DNA of 64,000 nt from Devosia ureilytica (GCF_024273195.1 NZ_JAMZCU010000008.1:1-64000); one strand, 5' to 3'. Positions 55,267-64,000 are shown, counted from the stretch's first letter. The notes: generated by a model not told the origin, from the letters alone. Program-made: numbers and translations.

Positions 55267-57627
55267 TCAGGCTCCGTAGGGAATCCAGACGTTCTTCACC
55301 TGCGTTGCCTTGGCGAGGAAATAGTCGCCGGCAAAACGGGGGTCGGCAAGGTCGTAGTAAAGGCCGCGGCTGGTCCATGTCTGCTTGAGATTGCCCACTG
55401 AGGCCTTTTCGACCATGGCGGAGGTTTCGGCATTACCGGCACACCAAAGGCCGTCGACACCATCGTGCTCGGCCAGGGTTTTCGCCAGGGTGGCGCTGTC
55501 GCCGGTAACGATATTGACCACGCCCGAGGGCATGTCCGAGGTTTCGAGCACCTGGTAGAAATCGGTCATCGACAGGGGCGCACGGTCCGAGGGGACCAGA
55601 ACCACCGTATTGCCCATGGCTATGGCCGGGGCCAGCAGCGCCACCGAGCCAAGCAGCGGACGCGAGGGCGGCGCGACAATGCCGAGCACACCAAGCGGCT
55701 CGATCATGGCTGTCGCCACCATGCGCTGGGGCGGGTTGTGCACGGCGCCATCATATTTGTCGGCCCAGCCGGCGAAGGCAAAGAGCCGTTCGACCGAAAG
55801 AGCGACTTCGGCAGCGCCGTCCTCGCCAGTCTGCGCCTTGATGCGGGCAGCGAATTCGTCGCAACGATAGTCGAGATTTTCAGCCAGGAAATAGAGGATC
55901 TGCGCACGGGTGTGAGCCGCTGTTGTGCCCCAGCCAAGGGCGGCACGGGCCGCCTCGACGGCATTGCGAATATCCTTGCGATTGCCGTCGCCCACTTCGC
56001 CCACTTCGGCGCCCGAGGGCGAGAAGACCGGACGATTATAACCGCTGTCGGGGCGGGTCTGCTTGCCGCCGATGTACATTTTCGCGGTCTGGTCGATGGC
56101 GGTGGAACCGAGCACATCGCCGGGTTTGACCGGAGCGAGGACGGGGGCAGGTTTCAAGTCCCTTTCCCAGCTTTGCTTGAGATAGGCGCCCATGCCCTCG
56201 CGGCCACCTTCGCGACCGTAACCAGATTCCTTGTAGCCGCCGAAGCCGACCGCCGCGTCAAAGTTGTTGGTGCCGTTGATCCACACCACGCCGGCCTTGA
56301 GCTTTGGTGCAATGTCGAGGGCGAGATTGATGTTCTCGCTCCACAGGGTCGCAGCGAGGCCGTATTTGGTGTTGTTGGCCAACGCCACTGCCTCTTCGGG
56401 CGTGCGAAAGCTCATGGCGACCAGCACCGGCCCGAAGATTTCCTCGGAGACCAGTGTATTGGCGGGCGAGACATTGGTGACCAAAGCGGGCTTGAGGAAG
56501 CATCCCTTGGCCGGCACAGTCCCATCGGGCTCGTAGACGACGGCGCCTTCGGCGACGCCCTTTTTCATCAGGTCCTTGATGCGCTCGACCTGCACAGGGG
56601 CGACCAGTGCGCCGATATCGACGGATTTATCAAGCGGGTCGCCAACGCGGAGCTTGGCCATGCGGGTCTTCACCTTGGCGATGAAGCGCTCCTCGATGCT
56701 TTCCTGCACCAAAAGGCGCGAACCGGCGCAGCAGACCTGGCCCTGGTTGAACCAGATGGCTTCGACAAGACCCTCGACGGCGCTGTCGAGATCGGCATCC
56801 TCAAAAACGATATAGGGCGATTTGCCGCCCAGTTCGAGCGACAGGCCCTTGCCCGAGCCGGCCGTGGCGGCGCGGATGATCTTGCCCACTTCGGTTGAAC
56901 CGGTGAAGGCGATCTTGTCGATATCGGGGTGATTGACGATGGCGGCGCCAGTGTCTCCCTCGCCGGTGACGATATTGACCACGCCCTTGGGCAGGCCGAC
57001 GCGCTCGCAGATTTCGGCAAACAGCAGCGCCGTCAGCGAGGTGAATTCGGCGGGCTTCAGCACCACTGTATTGCCGGCGGCCAGCGCCGGGGCAATCTTC
57101 CATGCCAGCATCAGCAGCGGGAAATTCCACGGGATGATCTGGCCGCAGACGCCATAGGGGACGGCGCCGGGGAACTGGCTCGACAGATGCGTGGCCCAGC
57201 CGGCGTGGTGGTAGAAATGGCGGGCGACCAGCGGAATGTCGGCGTCGCGGCTTTCGCGGATCGGCTTGCCATTGTCCATGCTTTCGAGGACGGCGAAGAG
57301 GCGCGAATGCTTCTGTACGGCGCGGGCGATGGCATAGAGGTACTTGCCACGCTCGTAGCCGGTGAGCGCACTCCAGGATTTGAAGGCGGCGCGGGCAGCT
57401 TTCACCGCGGCATCAACATCCTCGGCAGTGCCATCGGTGATGTCGGCCAATTTATCGCCGCTGGCGGGATTGTCGCTGGCAAAAGTCTTGCCGGGCTTGG
57501 TCCATTTGCCATTGATGAAATGGCCGAACTTCCGCCCGTGGCTATCGAGCCAGGCGATGGCCTGATCGGGTGCCTCGGGCGCCGGGCCGTATTCAAGGCT
57601 ATCGAAAATCTGCGCGATCTTGTTCAT
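55267..57627 (-). CDS. Two-domain aldehyde dehydrogenase, ALDH16-like
   Basis: A 786-residue protein. The first ALDH domain (about 1-475) is complete: PWNFP (Asn168), LKPAE (Lys191), FTGSTEVGK, LELGGKSP (Glu265) and NQGQVCCAGSR with catalytic Cys299. A second ALDH-like domain (about 510-780) keeps the dinucleotide-fold region (PLGVLGIVAPPSRPLLGSV, NTVVLVPSD, GVVNIVTGD) but lacks the catalytic Cys and LELGGK motifs and is cut short. This is the layout of ALDH16. Placed next to deoC, it probably oxidises acetaldehyde from deoxyribose-5-phosphate cleavage. Confidence 0.88.
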   Translation of the reverse strand: MNKIAQIFDSLEYGPAPEAPDQAIAWLDSHGRKFGHFINGKWTKPGKTFASDNPASGDKLADITDGTAEDVDAAVKAARAAFKSWSALTGYERGKYLYAIARAVQKHSRLFAVLESMDNGKPIRESRDADIPLVARHFYHHAGWATHLSSQFPGAVPYGVCGQIIPWNFPLLMLAWKIAPALAAGNTVVLKPAEFTSLTALLFAEICERVGLPKGVVNIVTGEGDTGAAIVNHPDIDKIAFTGSTEVGKIIRAATAGSGKGLSLELGGKSPYIVFEDADLDSAVEGLVEAIWFNQGQVCCAGSRLLVQESIEERFIAKVKTRMAKLRVGDPLDKSVDIGALVAPVQVERIKDLMKKGVAEGAVVYEPDGTVPAKGCFLKPALVTNVSPANTLVSEEIFGPVLVAMSFRTPEEAVALANNTKYGLAATLWSENINLALDIAPKLKAGVVWINGTNNFDAAVGFGGYKESGYGREGGREGMGAYLKQSWERDLKPAPVLAPVKPGDVLGSTAIDQTAKMYIGGKQTRPDSGYNRPVFSPSGAEVGEVGDGNRKDIRNAVEAARAALGWGTTAAHTRAQILYFLAENLDYRCDEFAARIKAQTGEDGAAEVALSVERLFAFAGWADKYDGAVHNPPQRMVATAMIEPLGVLGIVAPPSRPLLGSVALLAPAIAMGNTVVLVPSDRAPLSMTDFYQVLETSDMPSGVVNIVTGDSATLAKTLAEHDGVDGLWCAGNAETSAMVEKASVGNLKQTWTSRGLYYDLADPRFAGDYFLAKATQVKNVWIPYGA

Positions 57628-57672
57628 AGGTGGCCTCCTCGCGAGTGCCTGAAATTTCGTGGTGGTGGAGGG

Positions 57673-57805
57673 TTCCCCCTCACCCGCCCTTCGGACGACC
57701 TCTCCCCGATGGGGAGAGGAATGGCTCCGTTCTCGTCCTTGGAGGGGAGCCCGTTATTCTTCTCCCCATCGGGGTGAAGGTGGCGCGCTAGCGCCCGATG
57801 AGGGG
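57673..57805. repeat. Facing pair of mosaic palindromic repeats
   Basis: Copies at 57673-57721 (CCCCCTCACC .. CTCTCCCC/GGGGAGAGG) and 57759-57805 (TTCTCCCC .. GGTGGCGCG..CGCC..GATGAGGGG) are in opposite orientation, as at 51550-51694. They fill the gap between deoC and the ALDH16-like gene. Confidence 0.85.
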
Positions 57806-57810
57806 CGCCC

Positions 57811-58800
57811 CTAGACCATCGGCTGGCGATAATCCGCCGCGTAGTGCCCAGTCAGCCCATGTTCGAGCTGGCGTTCAATGTCCGTCAAAAGCGAGCTGGC
57901 GCCGAAGCGGAAGAGGTGCGGCTGGAGCCAGTGCGTCCCTAGTTCTTCCTTCATCAGCGCCATGTATTTGAGCGCGTCGCCGGCCGTGGCGATGCCGCCG
58001 GCGGGCTTGTAGCCGATCTCGATGCCGGTCTCCTCTGCGAACCAGCGGATCATGCGGATCATGGTCAGCGAGGTGACGAGGTTGGCGTTGACTTTTTCCT
58101 TGCCGGTCGAGGTCTTGATGAAGTCTGCGCCGGCCAGCATGCAGACAAGGGAGGCCTTGGCGATATTGGTCTGGGTGGCGAGTTCGCCCGTGCCCAGGAT
58201 GGTCTTGATATGGGCGTCGCCGCAGGCCTTGCGGAAGGATTTGACCTGATCGTAGAGCGCTTGCCAGTCGCCGCGCAGGACCATGCCGCGCTCGATGACG
58301 ATGTCGATTTCCTTGGCGCCATCCTTCACCGATGCCTCGATTTCGGTCAGCTTGGTCTCGACCGGAGCAAGCCCATGGGGGAAGGCAGTGGACACGGCGG
58401 CGACAGGAATGCCTGTGCCTTCAAGGGCTTGGACGGCAGTGTGGACGAAGGTGTGGTAAACGCAGACGGCGCCGGGGAGGATGCGGCGATTGCCCATGCC
58501 CAGTTGGTCGAGAATGTCGCGGCGGATCGGGTTGCGGGCCTTGGCGCAGAGGCGTTCGACGCGGCCGTCGGTATCGTCGGCGTTGAGCGTGGTCAGGTCA
58601 ATCATGGTTATGGCCTTGAGAAGCCACGCTAATTGATAGTCCTTCTTGACGGTGCGGCGAGCACCGATGGAGCCGGCGCGGCGTTCCAGCGCCGAGCGGT
58701 TCATGCGGACGCGTTCGACCCAGTCCAGGTCCAGAGGGTAGCCAGGATTGCGTTTGTGAACGGCTTCTGAATGCGCGTTGTCGACGACCTTGAGACTCAT
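57811..58800 (-). CDS. deoC: Deoxyribose-phosphate aldolase DeoC
   Basis: A 329-residue class I aldolase that splits 2-deoxyribose 5-phosphate to acetaldehyde and glyceraldehyde 3-phosphate. The Schiff-base lysine lies in FIKTSTGKEKVN and the second lysine in IGYKPAGGIAT. At 329 residues it is of the longer type with an N-terminal extension of about 70 residues. Its start overlaps the purine nucleoside phosphorylase stop by four bases. Confidence 0.95.
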   Translation of the reverse strand: MSLKVVDNAHSEAVHKRNPGYPLDLDWVERVRMNRSALERRAGSIGARRTVKKDYQLAWLLKAITMIDLTTLNADDTDGRVERLCAKARNPIRRDILDQLGMGNRRILPGAVCVYHTFVHTAVQALEGTGIPVAAVSTAFPHGLAPVETKLTEIEASVKDGAKEIDIVIERGMVLRGDWQALYDQVKSFRKACGDAHIKTILGTGELATQTNIAKASLVCMLAGADFIKTSTGKEKVNANLVTSLTMIRMIRWFAEETGIEIGYKPAGGIATAGDALKYMALMKEELGTHWLQPHLFRFGASSLLTDIERQLEHGLTGHYAADYRQPMV

Positions 58801-59591
58801 AGCTCCTCCACCAGCGCGGGCATGAGTTTTTTCAACTTCTCCGCGCCCTGTACCGCCATGTGCTTGGTGTGCTCATGGCTGATATTTTCATTCGAGAGGC
58901 CCGCGCCCATATTGGTAATGGACGAACAGGCCCAGACTTTCATGCCCAGAAAACGCCCGAGAATGACTTCGGGTGCCGTAGACATGCCGACGGCATTGGC
59001 GCCCAGGCGAATGGCCATCTGGATTTCAGCGACGGTTTCAAAACTGGGGCCGGAGTACCAGAGGTAGACCCCCTCCCCCAGCCGATAGTCGAACCGCTCG
59101 GCCAGGACAGTTGCCTTGGCCCGCAGGTCGAGGTCGTAGCAATTGACCATGTTCACAAAACGGCGGTCCGTCGGCTCTCCGATCAACGGGTTCATGCCGG
59201 CATAATTGATGTGATCGGCAATCAGCATCAGGTCGCCGGGCTGGAAACGGTTATCGACCGAACCGGCCGAATTGGTCAGCAGCAGGGTTTGCGCGCCGAG
59301 GTCGGCCAAGGCTTCGAGCGCCGGGCGCATGGCGGCGGCATTGCCGTGTTCGTAATAGTGCTCGCGACCGGTGAGCACAGCGATGCGCTTGCCGCCCATA
59401 TGACCGATGATGAGATCGCGCCCGTGGCCGGAAACGCCGCCGCCGGGAAAACCCTTCAGCTCGGAATAGGGAATAAGGACTTTGTCCTCCATCAATTCCC
59501 CGATGGCAGAGAGGCCCGAGCCCAGCACCAAGGCAGCGGTGATGGGTTCGCGACCGGCAATCTTGCGGATGGTCTTGGCGGGCTTGGTCAT
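58797..59591 (-). CDS. Purine-nucleoside phosphorylase
   Basis: A 264-residue class II (trimeric) phosphorylase. It has GSGLSAIGE (phosphate loop), VLTGREHYYEHG, LLLTNSAGSVDNRFQPGD and GMSTAPEVI. It yields free purine and (deoxy)ribose 1-phosphate. It is coupled to deoC by a four-base overlap. Family symbols vary (punA, deoD, xapA), so none is given. Confidence 0.94.
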   Translation of the reverse strand: MTKPAKTIRKIAGREPITAALVLGSGLSAIGELMEDKVLIPYSELKGFPGGGVSGHGRDLIIGHMGGKRIAVLTGREHYYEHGNAAAMRPALEALADLGAQTLLLTNSAGSVDNRFQPGDLMLIADHINYAGMNPLIGEPTDRRFVNMVNCYDLDLRAKATVLAERFDYRLGEGVYLWYSGPSFETVAEIQMAIRLGANAVGMSTAPEVILGRFLGMKVWACSSITNMGAGLSNENISHEHTKHMAVQGAEKLKKLMPALVEEL

Positions 59592-59621
59592 ATGCGTCCT
59601 CCCGTCAGATCACAGTTTGCG

Positions 59622-59733
59622 AGCACCCCCACCCTTGATCCCTCCCCACAAGGAGGAGGGAAACGATGAACACTGCCGCCGCGATCTTGTGCATCCCTGT
59701 CCCTTGCGGGGAGGGAATGAGGGTGGGGGTGCT
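59622..59733. repeat. 26-base inverted repeat between cytidine deaminase and phosphorylase genes
   Basis: Arms 59622-59647 and 59708-59733 match in 22 of 26 positions (AGCACCCCCACCCT, then CCCTCCCC). The spacer is 60 bases. It is a different sequence from the mosaic repeats and could form a long hairpin. Confidence 0.8.
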
Positions 59734-59748
59734 GATGGGCCAACGACT

Positions 59749-60159
59749 TCATTTCCCCAAAAACTCCGGCCCAAAGCTGTGGGGGAGGAGTTGCTCGAGC
59801 GTCTGCACCAATGGCTTCCCCTCGATGCCGTGGGAGATCACCTCGACGTCGAGATCGGCAAACTCGCGGATACGCTGGCGGCAGCCGCCGCAGGGTGTGA
59901 CGGGCGTGGCGCCGGGGCCGGTGACATAGATGCGCTTGATGCGCTTGCCCCCACCGGCCAGCATGGCGGCGATGGCGCTGGGCTCGGCGCAATTGCCCAC
60001 CGGATAGGCGGCGTTCTCGACATTGCAGCCGGCGTAGATCTGACCGTCATCGGCCAGAATGGCGGCGCCGACCTGGAATTTTGAATAGGGCGCATAGGCT
60101 TTTGCGCGAACGGCTTCAGCGGCCTCGAAGAGGGCTTTATCGGTGTCGGTTGTACTCAT
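59749..60159 (-). CDS. cdd: Cytidine deaminase
   Basis: A 136-residue zinc enzyme converting cytidine and deoxycytidine to uridine forms. The zinc and proton-shuttle motifs are NCAEPSAI (Cys and Glu) and PCGGCRQ (two Cys), with the substrate contact in GCNVENAAYP. The length is that of the tetrameric type. It lies between the transporter and phosphorylase genes, with repeats on each side. Confidence 0.95.
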   Translation of the reverse strand: MSTTDTDKALFEAAEAVRAKAYAPYSKFQVGAAILADDGQIYAGCNVENAAYPVGNCAEPSAIAAMLAGGGKRIKRIYVTGPGATPVTPCGGCRQRIREFADLDVEVISHGIEGKPLVQTLEQLLPHSFGPEFLGK

Positions 60160-60198
60160 TGCTTCAGCTCAACTCGTTTTTGGCCCGGGGTACCCTTC

Positions 60199-60247
60199 CC
60201 TTCTCCCCTCGAGGGGAGAAGGTGGCGCGACAGCGCCGGATGAGGGG
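60199..60247. repeat. Mosaic palindromic repeat upstream of cdd
   Basis: CTTCTCCCCTCGAGGGGAGAAGGTGGCGCGACAGCGCCGGATGAGGGG pattern spans 60199-60247 (shown in parts: hairpin CTCCCC/GGGGAG, then GGTGGC, hairpin GCGC/GCGC, GATGAGGGG). A related GC-rich remnant follows at 60282-60312. Confidence 0.85.
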
Positions 60248-60347
60248 TTCAGCATAGCGTTCCATGGTCAGGTCTTCACCCCTCACCCCTGCGCTCTCCC
60301 CTGAGGGGCGAGGGGCGAAGCCGCCGACTATCTGGTGCAAGGACCGC

Positions 60348-61325
60348 CTAGCGCTCCTTGGTATAGGGCACGCCGGCAGCCTTGGGGGCGACGGCGCGGC
60401 CGATGAAGCCGGCCAGCAGCACGACGGTCAGGATATAGGGCAGTGCCTGGATGGCCTGCACCGGCACCTCCCCGATAATGGGGAAGACCTGACCCTGAAT
60501 GCGGAACTGCACCGCATCGAGGAAGCCGAACATCAGGCACACCAGCAGCGCCGGACCCGGACGCCACTTGGCAAAGATCAGCGCCGCCAGCGCGATATAA
60601 CCGCGACCAGCCGACATGTTGTTATTAAAGCCCGCGGACTGGGCGATGGAGAGATAGGCGCCGCCAATGCCCACCAGCACGGCGGTGATGATCAGCGCCT
60701 GATAGCGCAGGCGCGTGACCGAAATGCCGGCGGTGTCGATGGCCTTGGGATTTTCGCCCACGGCGCGTAGCCGGAGGCCGAAGCGGGTGCGGAACAGCAC
60801 CCAAGCCGTCGCCGGCACGGCGACAAAGGCGAAATAGGTGATGATGTTATGGCCCGAAATCAGCTCGCCATAGATCTGACCAATGACTGGCACGTCGCGC
60901 AATTGCTCGGCAAAGGGCAGGTTGATGGGATTAAAGCGCTGATCGCCGGAAAGCTGGGGCGTATAGCCACCGCGCTTAAACCAGGACTGGCCGAGGAAGG
61001 TGGTGAGACCGGCCGCGAGGAAGTTGAGCGCCACGCCGGAAATGGTCTGGTTGCCCTTGAAGTTGATCGAGGCCAGGCCATGGATGCCGGAGAACATGAG
61101 GGCGGCGCCAATGCCGGCGAGCAGACCCAGCCAAGCCGAGCCGGTGACGGCGGACATGGCGGCGGCAGCGAAGGCTGCCGCGAGCAGCTTGCCCTCAAGA
61201 CCGATGTCGACAATGCCGGAGCGCTCGGAATAAAGGCCGGCCAGGGACGCCAGGATGAGCGGCACGGCGAGGCGCACGGTGGAGTCGAGAATGAGGGTGA
61301 TGTCGACGAGAAGCTGTTCCATCAC
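60348..61325 (-). CDS. Nucleoside ABC transporter permease (second)
   Basis: A 325-residue integral membrane protein of the BPD_transp_2 family, with about eight to nine helices. GLYSERSGIVDIGLEGKLL and LNFLAAGLTTFL are typical of the BmpA-associated nucleoside importers such as NupQ. It is coupled by a four-base overlap to the first permease. Confidence 0.92.
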   Translation of the reverse strand: MMEQLLVDITLILDSTVRLAVPLILASLAGLYSERSGIVDIGLEGKLLAAAFAAAAMSAVTGSAWLGLLAGIGAALMFSGIHGLASINFKGNQTISGVALNFLAAGLTTFLGQSWFKRGGYTPQLSGDQRFNPINLPFAEQLRDVPVIGQIYGELISGHNIITYFAFVAVPATAWVLFRTRFGLRLRAVGENPKAIDTAGISVTRLRYQALIITAVLVGIGGAYLSIAQSAGFNNNMSAGRGYIALAALIFAKWRPGPALLVCLMFGFLDAVQFRIQGQVFPIIGEVPVQAIQALPYILTVVLLAGFIGRAVAPKAAGVPYTKER

Positions 61326-62410
61326 TTGGCTCCTGCCGCCGGGTCAGGCTGGGCGAACATTCGTCCCAATGGTCCGCGCAGCATGTCGCCCATGGCGCCG
61401 GTGAACAGGATGACCAGCGCCTGGATGGTGACGATCATCTCGCGGGTGATGCCCGGCATCTGGAAGGCCAGTTCCTGGCCACCCTGATAGAGCATGCCAA
61501 AGAGCAGCGCCGAAAGGCCGACACCGATGGGGTGCCCCTTGCCCATGAAGGCCACGGCAATGCCCACGAAACCTGCGCCATTGACGAAATTGAGGATCAG
61601 GCGACCCTGCACGCCGCCAACATTGTTGACCGCGACCATGGCAGCGAAGGCACCGGCCAGAGCCATGACGATCATGATCAGCTTCTGGTTGGAAATGCCC
61701 GCATAATTGGCGGCCACCGGATTGTTGCCCAGCGCCCGCACTGCATAGCCGAACTTGGTGTGCCAGATCAGCCAATAGACGAGAAACAGAGCGCCGATGG
61801 CCAGGAAGAAGGTGAGATTGACCGGCGAGTTCTTGAACAGCTCGATGAAACCGCGCAATTGCGGCACGCGGGTGATCGCTTCAAGCGGCGCGCTTTCGTC
61901 GGAGTTGACGCCGGCGGGCTTCAATATGCGACTGATGATGTAGCCCATCATCGAGACGGCAATGAAATTGAACATGATGGTGGTGATCACCACATGGCTG
62001 CCGCGCTTGGCCTGCAAATAGCCCGGGACAAAGGCCCAGGCGGCCCCGAACAGGGCGCCGCAGATGATCATCAACGGGAAGACCAGGGCCCAGTGCATGC
62101 CATTGAGCGCTAGGCCAATCAGAATGACGCCCAGCCCGCCGACATAGGCCTGGCCCTCGGGGCCAATGTTGAACAGGCCCGCATGAAAGGCCAGCGACAC
62201 GGCAAGGCCGGCGAAGATGAAATCGGTGGTGTAGTAGAGCGTATAGCCAAAGCCCGACCCATAGCCGAAGGCGCCGTAGAGCATGATGCCCACGGCCTGG
62301 AGCGGATTCTGTCCGACGGCCAGAACGATGAGGCCGCCGACGAGGAACGCCAATACGACATTGAGCAGGGGCAGGAGAACGACGTCGGCCCAGCGAGGCA
62401 ATGGGGTCAT
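61322..62410 (-). CDS. Nucleoside ABC transporter permease (first)
   Basis: A 362-residue BPD_transp_2 family permease (NupP-like) with about nine helices. FNIGPEGQAYVGGLGVILIG and FNFIAVSMMGYIISRILKP match the family. It pairs with the second permease to form the channel. Its start coincides with the end of the ATPase gene (overlap of one base). Confidence 0.92.
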   Translation of the reverse strand: MTPLPRWADVVLLPLLNVVLAFLVGGLIVLAVGQNPLQAVGIMLYGAFGYGSGFGYTLYYTTDFIFAGLAVSLAFHAGLFNIGPEGQAYVGGLGVILIGLALNGMHWALVFPLMIICGALFGAAWAFVPGYLQAKRGSHVVITTIMFNFIAVSMMGYIISRILKPAGVNSDESAPLEAITRVPQLRGFIELFKNSPVNLTFFLAIGALFLVYWLIWHTKFGYAVRALGNNPVAANYAGISNQKLIMIVMALAGAFAAMVAVNNVGGVQGRLILNFVNGAGFVGIAVAFMGKGHPIGVGLSALLFGMLYQGGQELAFQMPGITREMIVTIQALVILFTGAMGDMLRGPLGRMFAQPDPAAGAK

Positions 62411-64000
62411 CAGTTGGTATCCCTGCCGGAATTGTCTTTGGGGCTCATTTGCACCAGCGTCTGCTGAATTGGGGTTTCGTGCTCGGGCAAGGTGCCGGGC
62501 TCGGTAACGACATGATCCTTGTGCGAGCCGGTCATGCGCAGGCCAAGCTCGGTCTCGTCGGCGGTGGCCGGATCGGCCTCGCCCACGATCTGCCCATCAA
62601 AGATCACCAGGATGCGGTCTGAGAGCGAACGGATTTCGTCCAGTTCCACCGAGACGAGCAGGATCGCCTTGCCGGCGTCGCGCATCTTGATGATCTGGTT
62701 GTGGATGAACTCAATGGCGCCAATATCGACGCCGCGCGTCGGCTGGCCAACGATCAGCACATCGGGATCGCGCTCCATCTCGCGCGCAAGCACCAGCTTT
62801 TGCTGATTGCCACCGGAAAAGTTGGAGGTCTTGAGATCCAGATTGGCCGGGCGCACATCGAATTTCTTCATGTACTCACTGGCCGAGGCACGCGCCTTGG
62901 CAATGTCGAGGCCGGGACCAGCACCATATTGGTCCTGATAGCCCAGGATGGTATTTTCCCAAGCGGAAAAATTGGTGACCAGGCCCATGCGCAAGCGATC
63001 CTCGGGCACATGGGCAAGGCCGGCGGCGCGGGCACGGGCGGCGCCGTCATCGCCTTCGAGCGACAGGGCTTTACCCTTGACGCGCACCTCGCCCGACTGC
63101 TGGTCGCGCATGCCGGCGATGGCTTCGAGCAGCTCGGACTGGCCATTGCCCGCCACGCCGGCAATGCCGACGATCTCGCCGCTACGGACCTGGAAATTGA
63201 CCGACTTAACGCGCGGCACGCCGAAATCGTCGGTGACGACAAGATTTTCGACTTCCAGCAGCACAGCGCCGGGGGTGGCGGCGCCCTTTTCGACGCGCAG
63301 CAGCACACGGCGACCAACCATGAGTTCGGCCAGCTGTTCAGGACTGGTCTGGGCCGTCGCAAGGGTCGCCACCATCTCGCCCTGGCGCATGACCGAAACT
63401 TCGTCTGTAATGGCCATGATCTCGCGCAGCTTGTGCGTGATCAGGATGATGGTCTTGCCCTCGGCGCGCAGCTTGCCGAGGATGCGGAAGAGGTGATCGG
63501 CCTCGGCCGGCGTCAACACGCCGGTGGGCTCGTCCAGAATAAGGGTTTCGGCGCCGCGATAGAGCGCTTTCAAAATTTCGACGCGCTGCTGCTGGCCGAC
63601 CGAGAGATTTTCGACGACGGCGTCGGGATCGATCTCGAGGCCATAGTCGCGGGCCAATTGCTTGAGGTGATCGCGCGCGCGGTTGAGCGTCGGCCGGAGC
63701 AGCGCCGAATCCTCGGCGCCCAGGACCACGTTTTCCAGCACGGTAAAATTGTCGACCAGCATGAAGTGCTGGTGCACCATGCCGATGCCCAGCGCCAGCG
63801 CATGGCGGCTGTCCGTAATCTTGTGCTCCACACCATCAACCATGATGGTGCCGCTGTCGGCGGTGTAAAAGCCGTAGAGGATCGACATCAGCGTCGATTT
63901 GCCGGCCCCGTTTTCCCCCACGATGCCATGCACCGTGCCCCGCTTGATGGCGAGGTGGATGTCACGATTGGCGTGAACCGGGCCGAAATGCTTGTTGATG
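62410..64000 (-). CDS. Nucleoside ABC transporter ATPase (N terminus beyond window)
   Basis: A double-ABC ATPase of the NupO/MglA type; about 530 residues are inside the window and the start lies past 64000. The first domain has GENGAGKSTLMS, LSVGQQQRVEIL and ILDEPTGVL. The second has VAGNGQSELLEAIAG, a divergent signature FSGGNQQKLVLARE, and VGQPTRGVDIGAIE. A GTG inside the frame at 63933 is not the start: the frame continues with INKHFGPVHANRDI. A substrate-binding lipoprotein gene would be expected upstream. Confidence 0.95.
   Translation of the reverse strand, partial: INKHFGPVHANRDIHLAIKRGTVHGIVGENGAGKSTLMSILYGFYTADSGTIMVDGVEHKITDSRHALALGIGMVHQHFMLVDNFTVLENVVLGAEDSALLRPTLNRARDHLKQLARDYGLEIDPDAVVENLSVGQQQRVEILKALYRGAETLILDEPTGVLTPAEADHLFRILGKLRAEGKTIILITHKLREIMAITDEVSVMRQGEMVATLATAQTSPEQLAELMVGRRVLLRVEKGAATPGAVLLEVENLVVTDDFGVPRVKSVNFQVRSGEIVGIAGVAGNGQSELLEAIAGMRDQQSGEVRVKGKALSLEGDDGAARARAAGLAHVPEDRLRMGLVTNFSAWENTILGYQDQYGAGPGLDIAKARASASEYMKKFDVRPANLDLKTSNFSGGNQQKLVLAREMERDPDVLIVGQPTRGVDIGAIEFIHNQIIKMRDAGKAILLVSVELDEIRSLSDRILVIFDGQIVGEADPATADETELGLRMTGSHKDHVVTEPGTLPEHETPIQQTLVQMSPKDNSGRDTN

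Noticed and set aside
61344-61775. Separate short genes inside the transporter genes
   Set aside because: They are frame shadows of the permeases with His/Gly/Arg-rich translations typical of out-of-frame GC-rich DNA.

Overview
The window is a gene-dense, high-GC piece of an alphaproteobacterial chromosome. Gene content and order point to the Hyphomicrobiales, and the overall feel is closest to Devosia and relatives (an inference from recall, not a search). Supporting signs are the C4-pathway 5-aminolevulinate synthase, the ffs-dnaX-ybaB-recR block, the Cpa-type Tad pilus cluster, the succinylase-branch dapD/dapE pair, and families of small palindromic repeats in almost every long gap. Most of it is core chromosome. 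I saw no phage, insertion sequence, integrase or CRISPR array.

Layout. 1-2015: two copies of a palindromic repeat, murA, a 55-residue basic protein gene and tRNA-Thr(GGT). 2119-5562: an SMP-30-type hydrolase gene converging on a four-gene bufferin operon (bufA, bufB of the MNIO/DUF692 family, bufC, DoxX) read from a promoter that resembles the Caulobacter SigF consensus. 5669-9171: PRC-barrel protein, EAL phosphodiesterase with a CSS-type sensor, two small proteins, OmpA-like lipoprotein. 9272-15341: SDR dehydrogenase, an acyltransferase-fold protein, hemA behind an FNR-type box, a flavodoxin and a secreted protein of unknown function. 15541-19056: a 73-bp tandem repeat array, a FixJ-like regulator whose receiver has lost its phosphorylation site, mscL and a hybrid histidine kinase. 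19061-23008: sthA, a LOG-family protein, a DUF817 membrane protein, a small secreted protein and the SRP RNA. 23140-30433: dnaX-ybaB-recR, rmuC, def-fmt-truA. 30451-35002: dapD-dapE with two membrane protein genes, and pheA. 35288-39204: CycM-like cytochrome c, GhrA-type reductase, a DedA-like membrane protein and an M17 aminopeptidase. 39353-50708: Tad/Cpa pilus locus. 50903-64000: a HAD hydrolase and then a long minus-strand nucleoside uptake and salvage cluster.

How the genes work together. The bufferin operon encodes a small secreted cysteine-rich peptide, the iron enzyme and partner expected to modify it, and a membrane protein; relatives bind copper in the periplasm. The pilus locus supplies pilin, prepilin peptidase, secretin, motor, localisation ATPase, platform proteins and pseudopilins, but lacks a cpaD gene and has tadD turned the other way. 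The last 12 kb brings nucleosides in through a BmpA-type ABC transporter (ATPase and two permeases) and then deaminates, phosphorolyses and splits them: cytidine deaminase, purine nucleoside phosphorylase, thymidine phosphorylase, phosphopentomutase, deoxyribose-phosphate aldolase, a two-domain ALDH16-type aldehyde dehydrogenase probably acting on the acetaldehyde made by DeoC, and uracil phosphoribosyltransferase.

Positions of start codons were chosen by eye from ribosome binding sites and family starts. Family names rest on recognised motifs, not on database searches.
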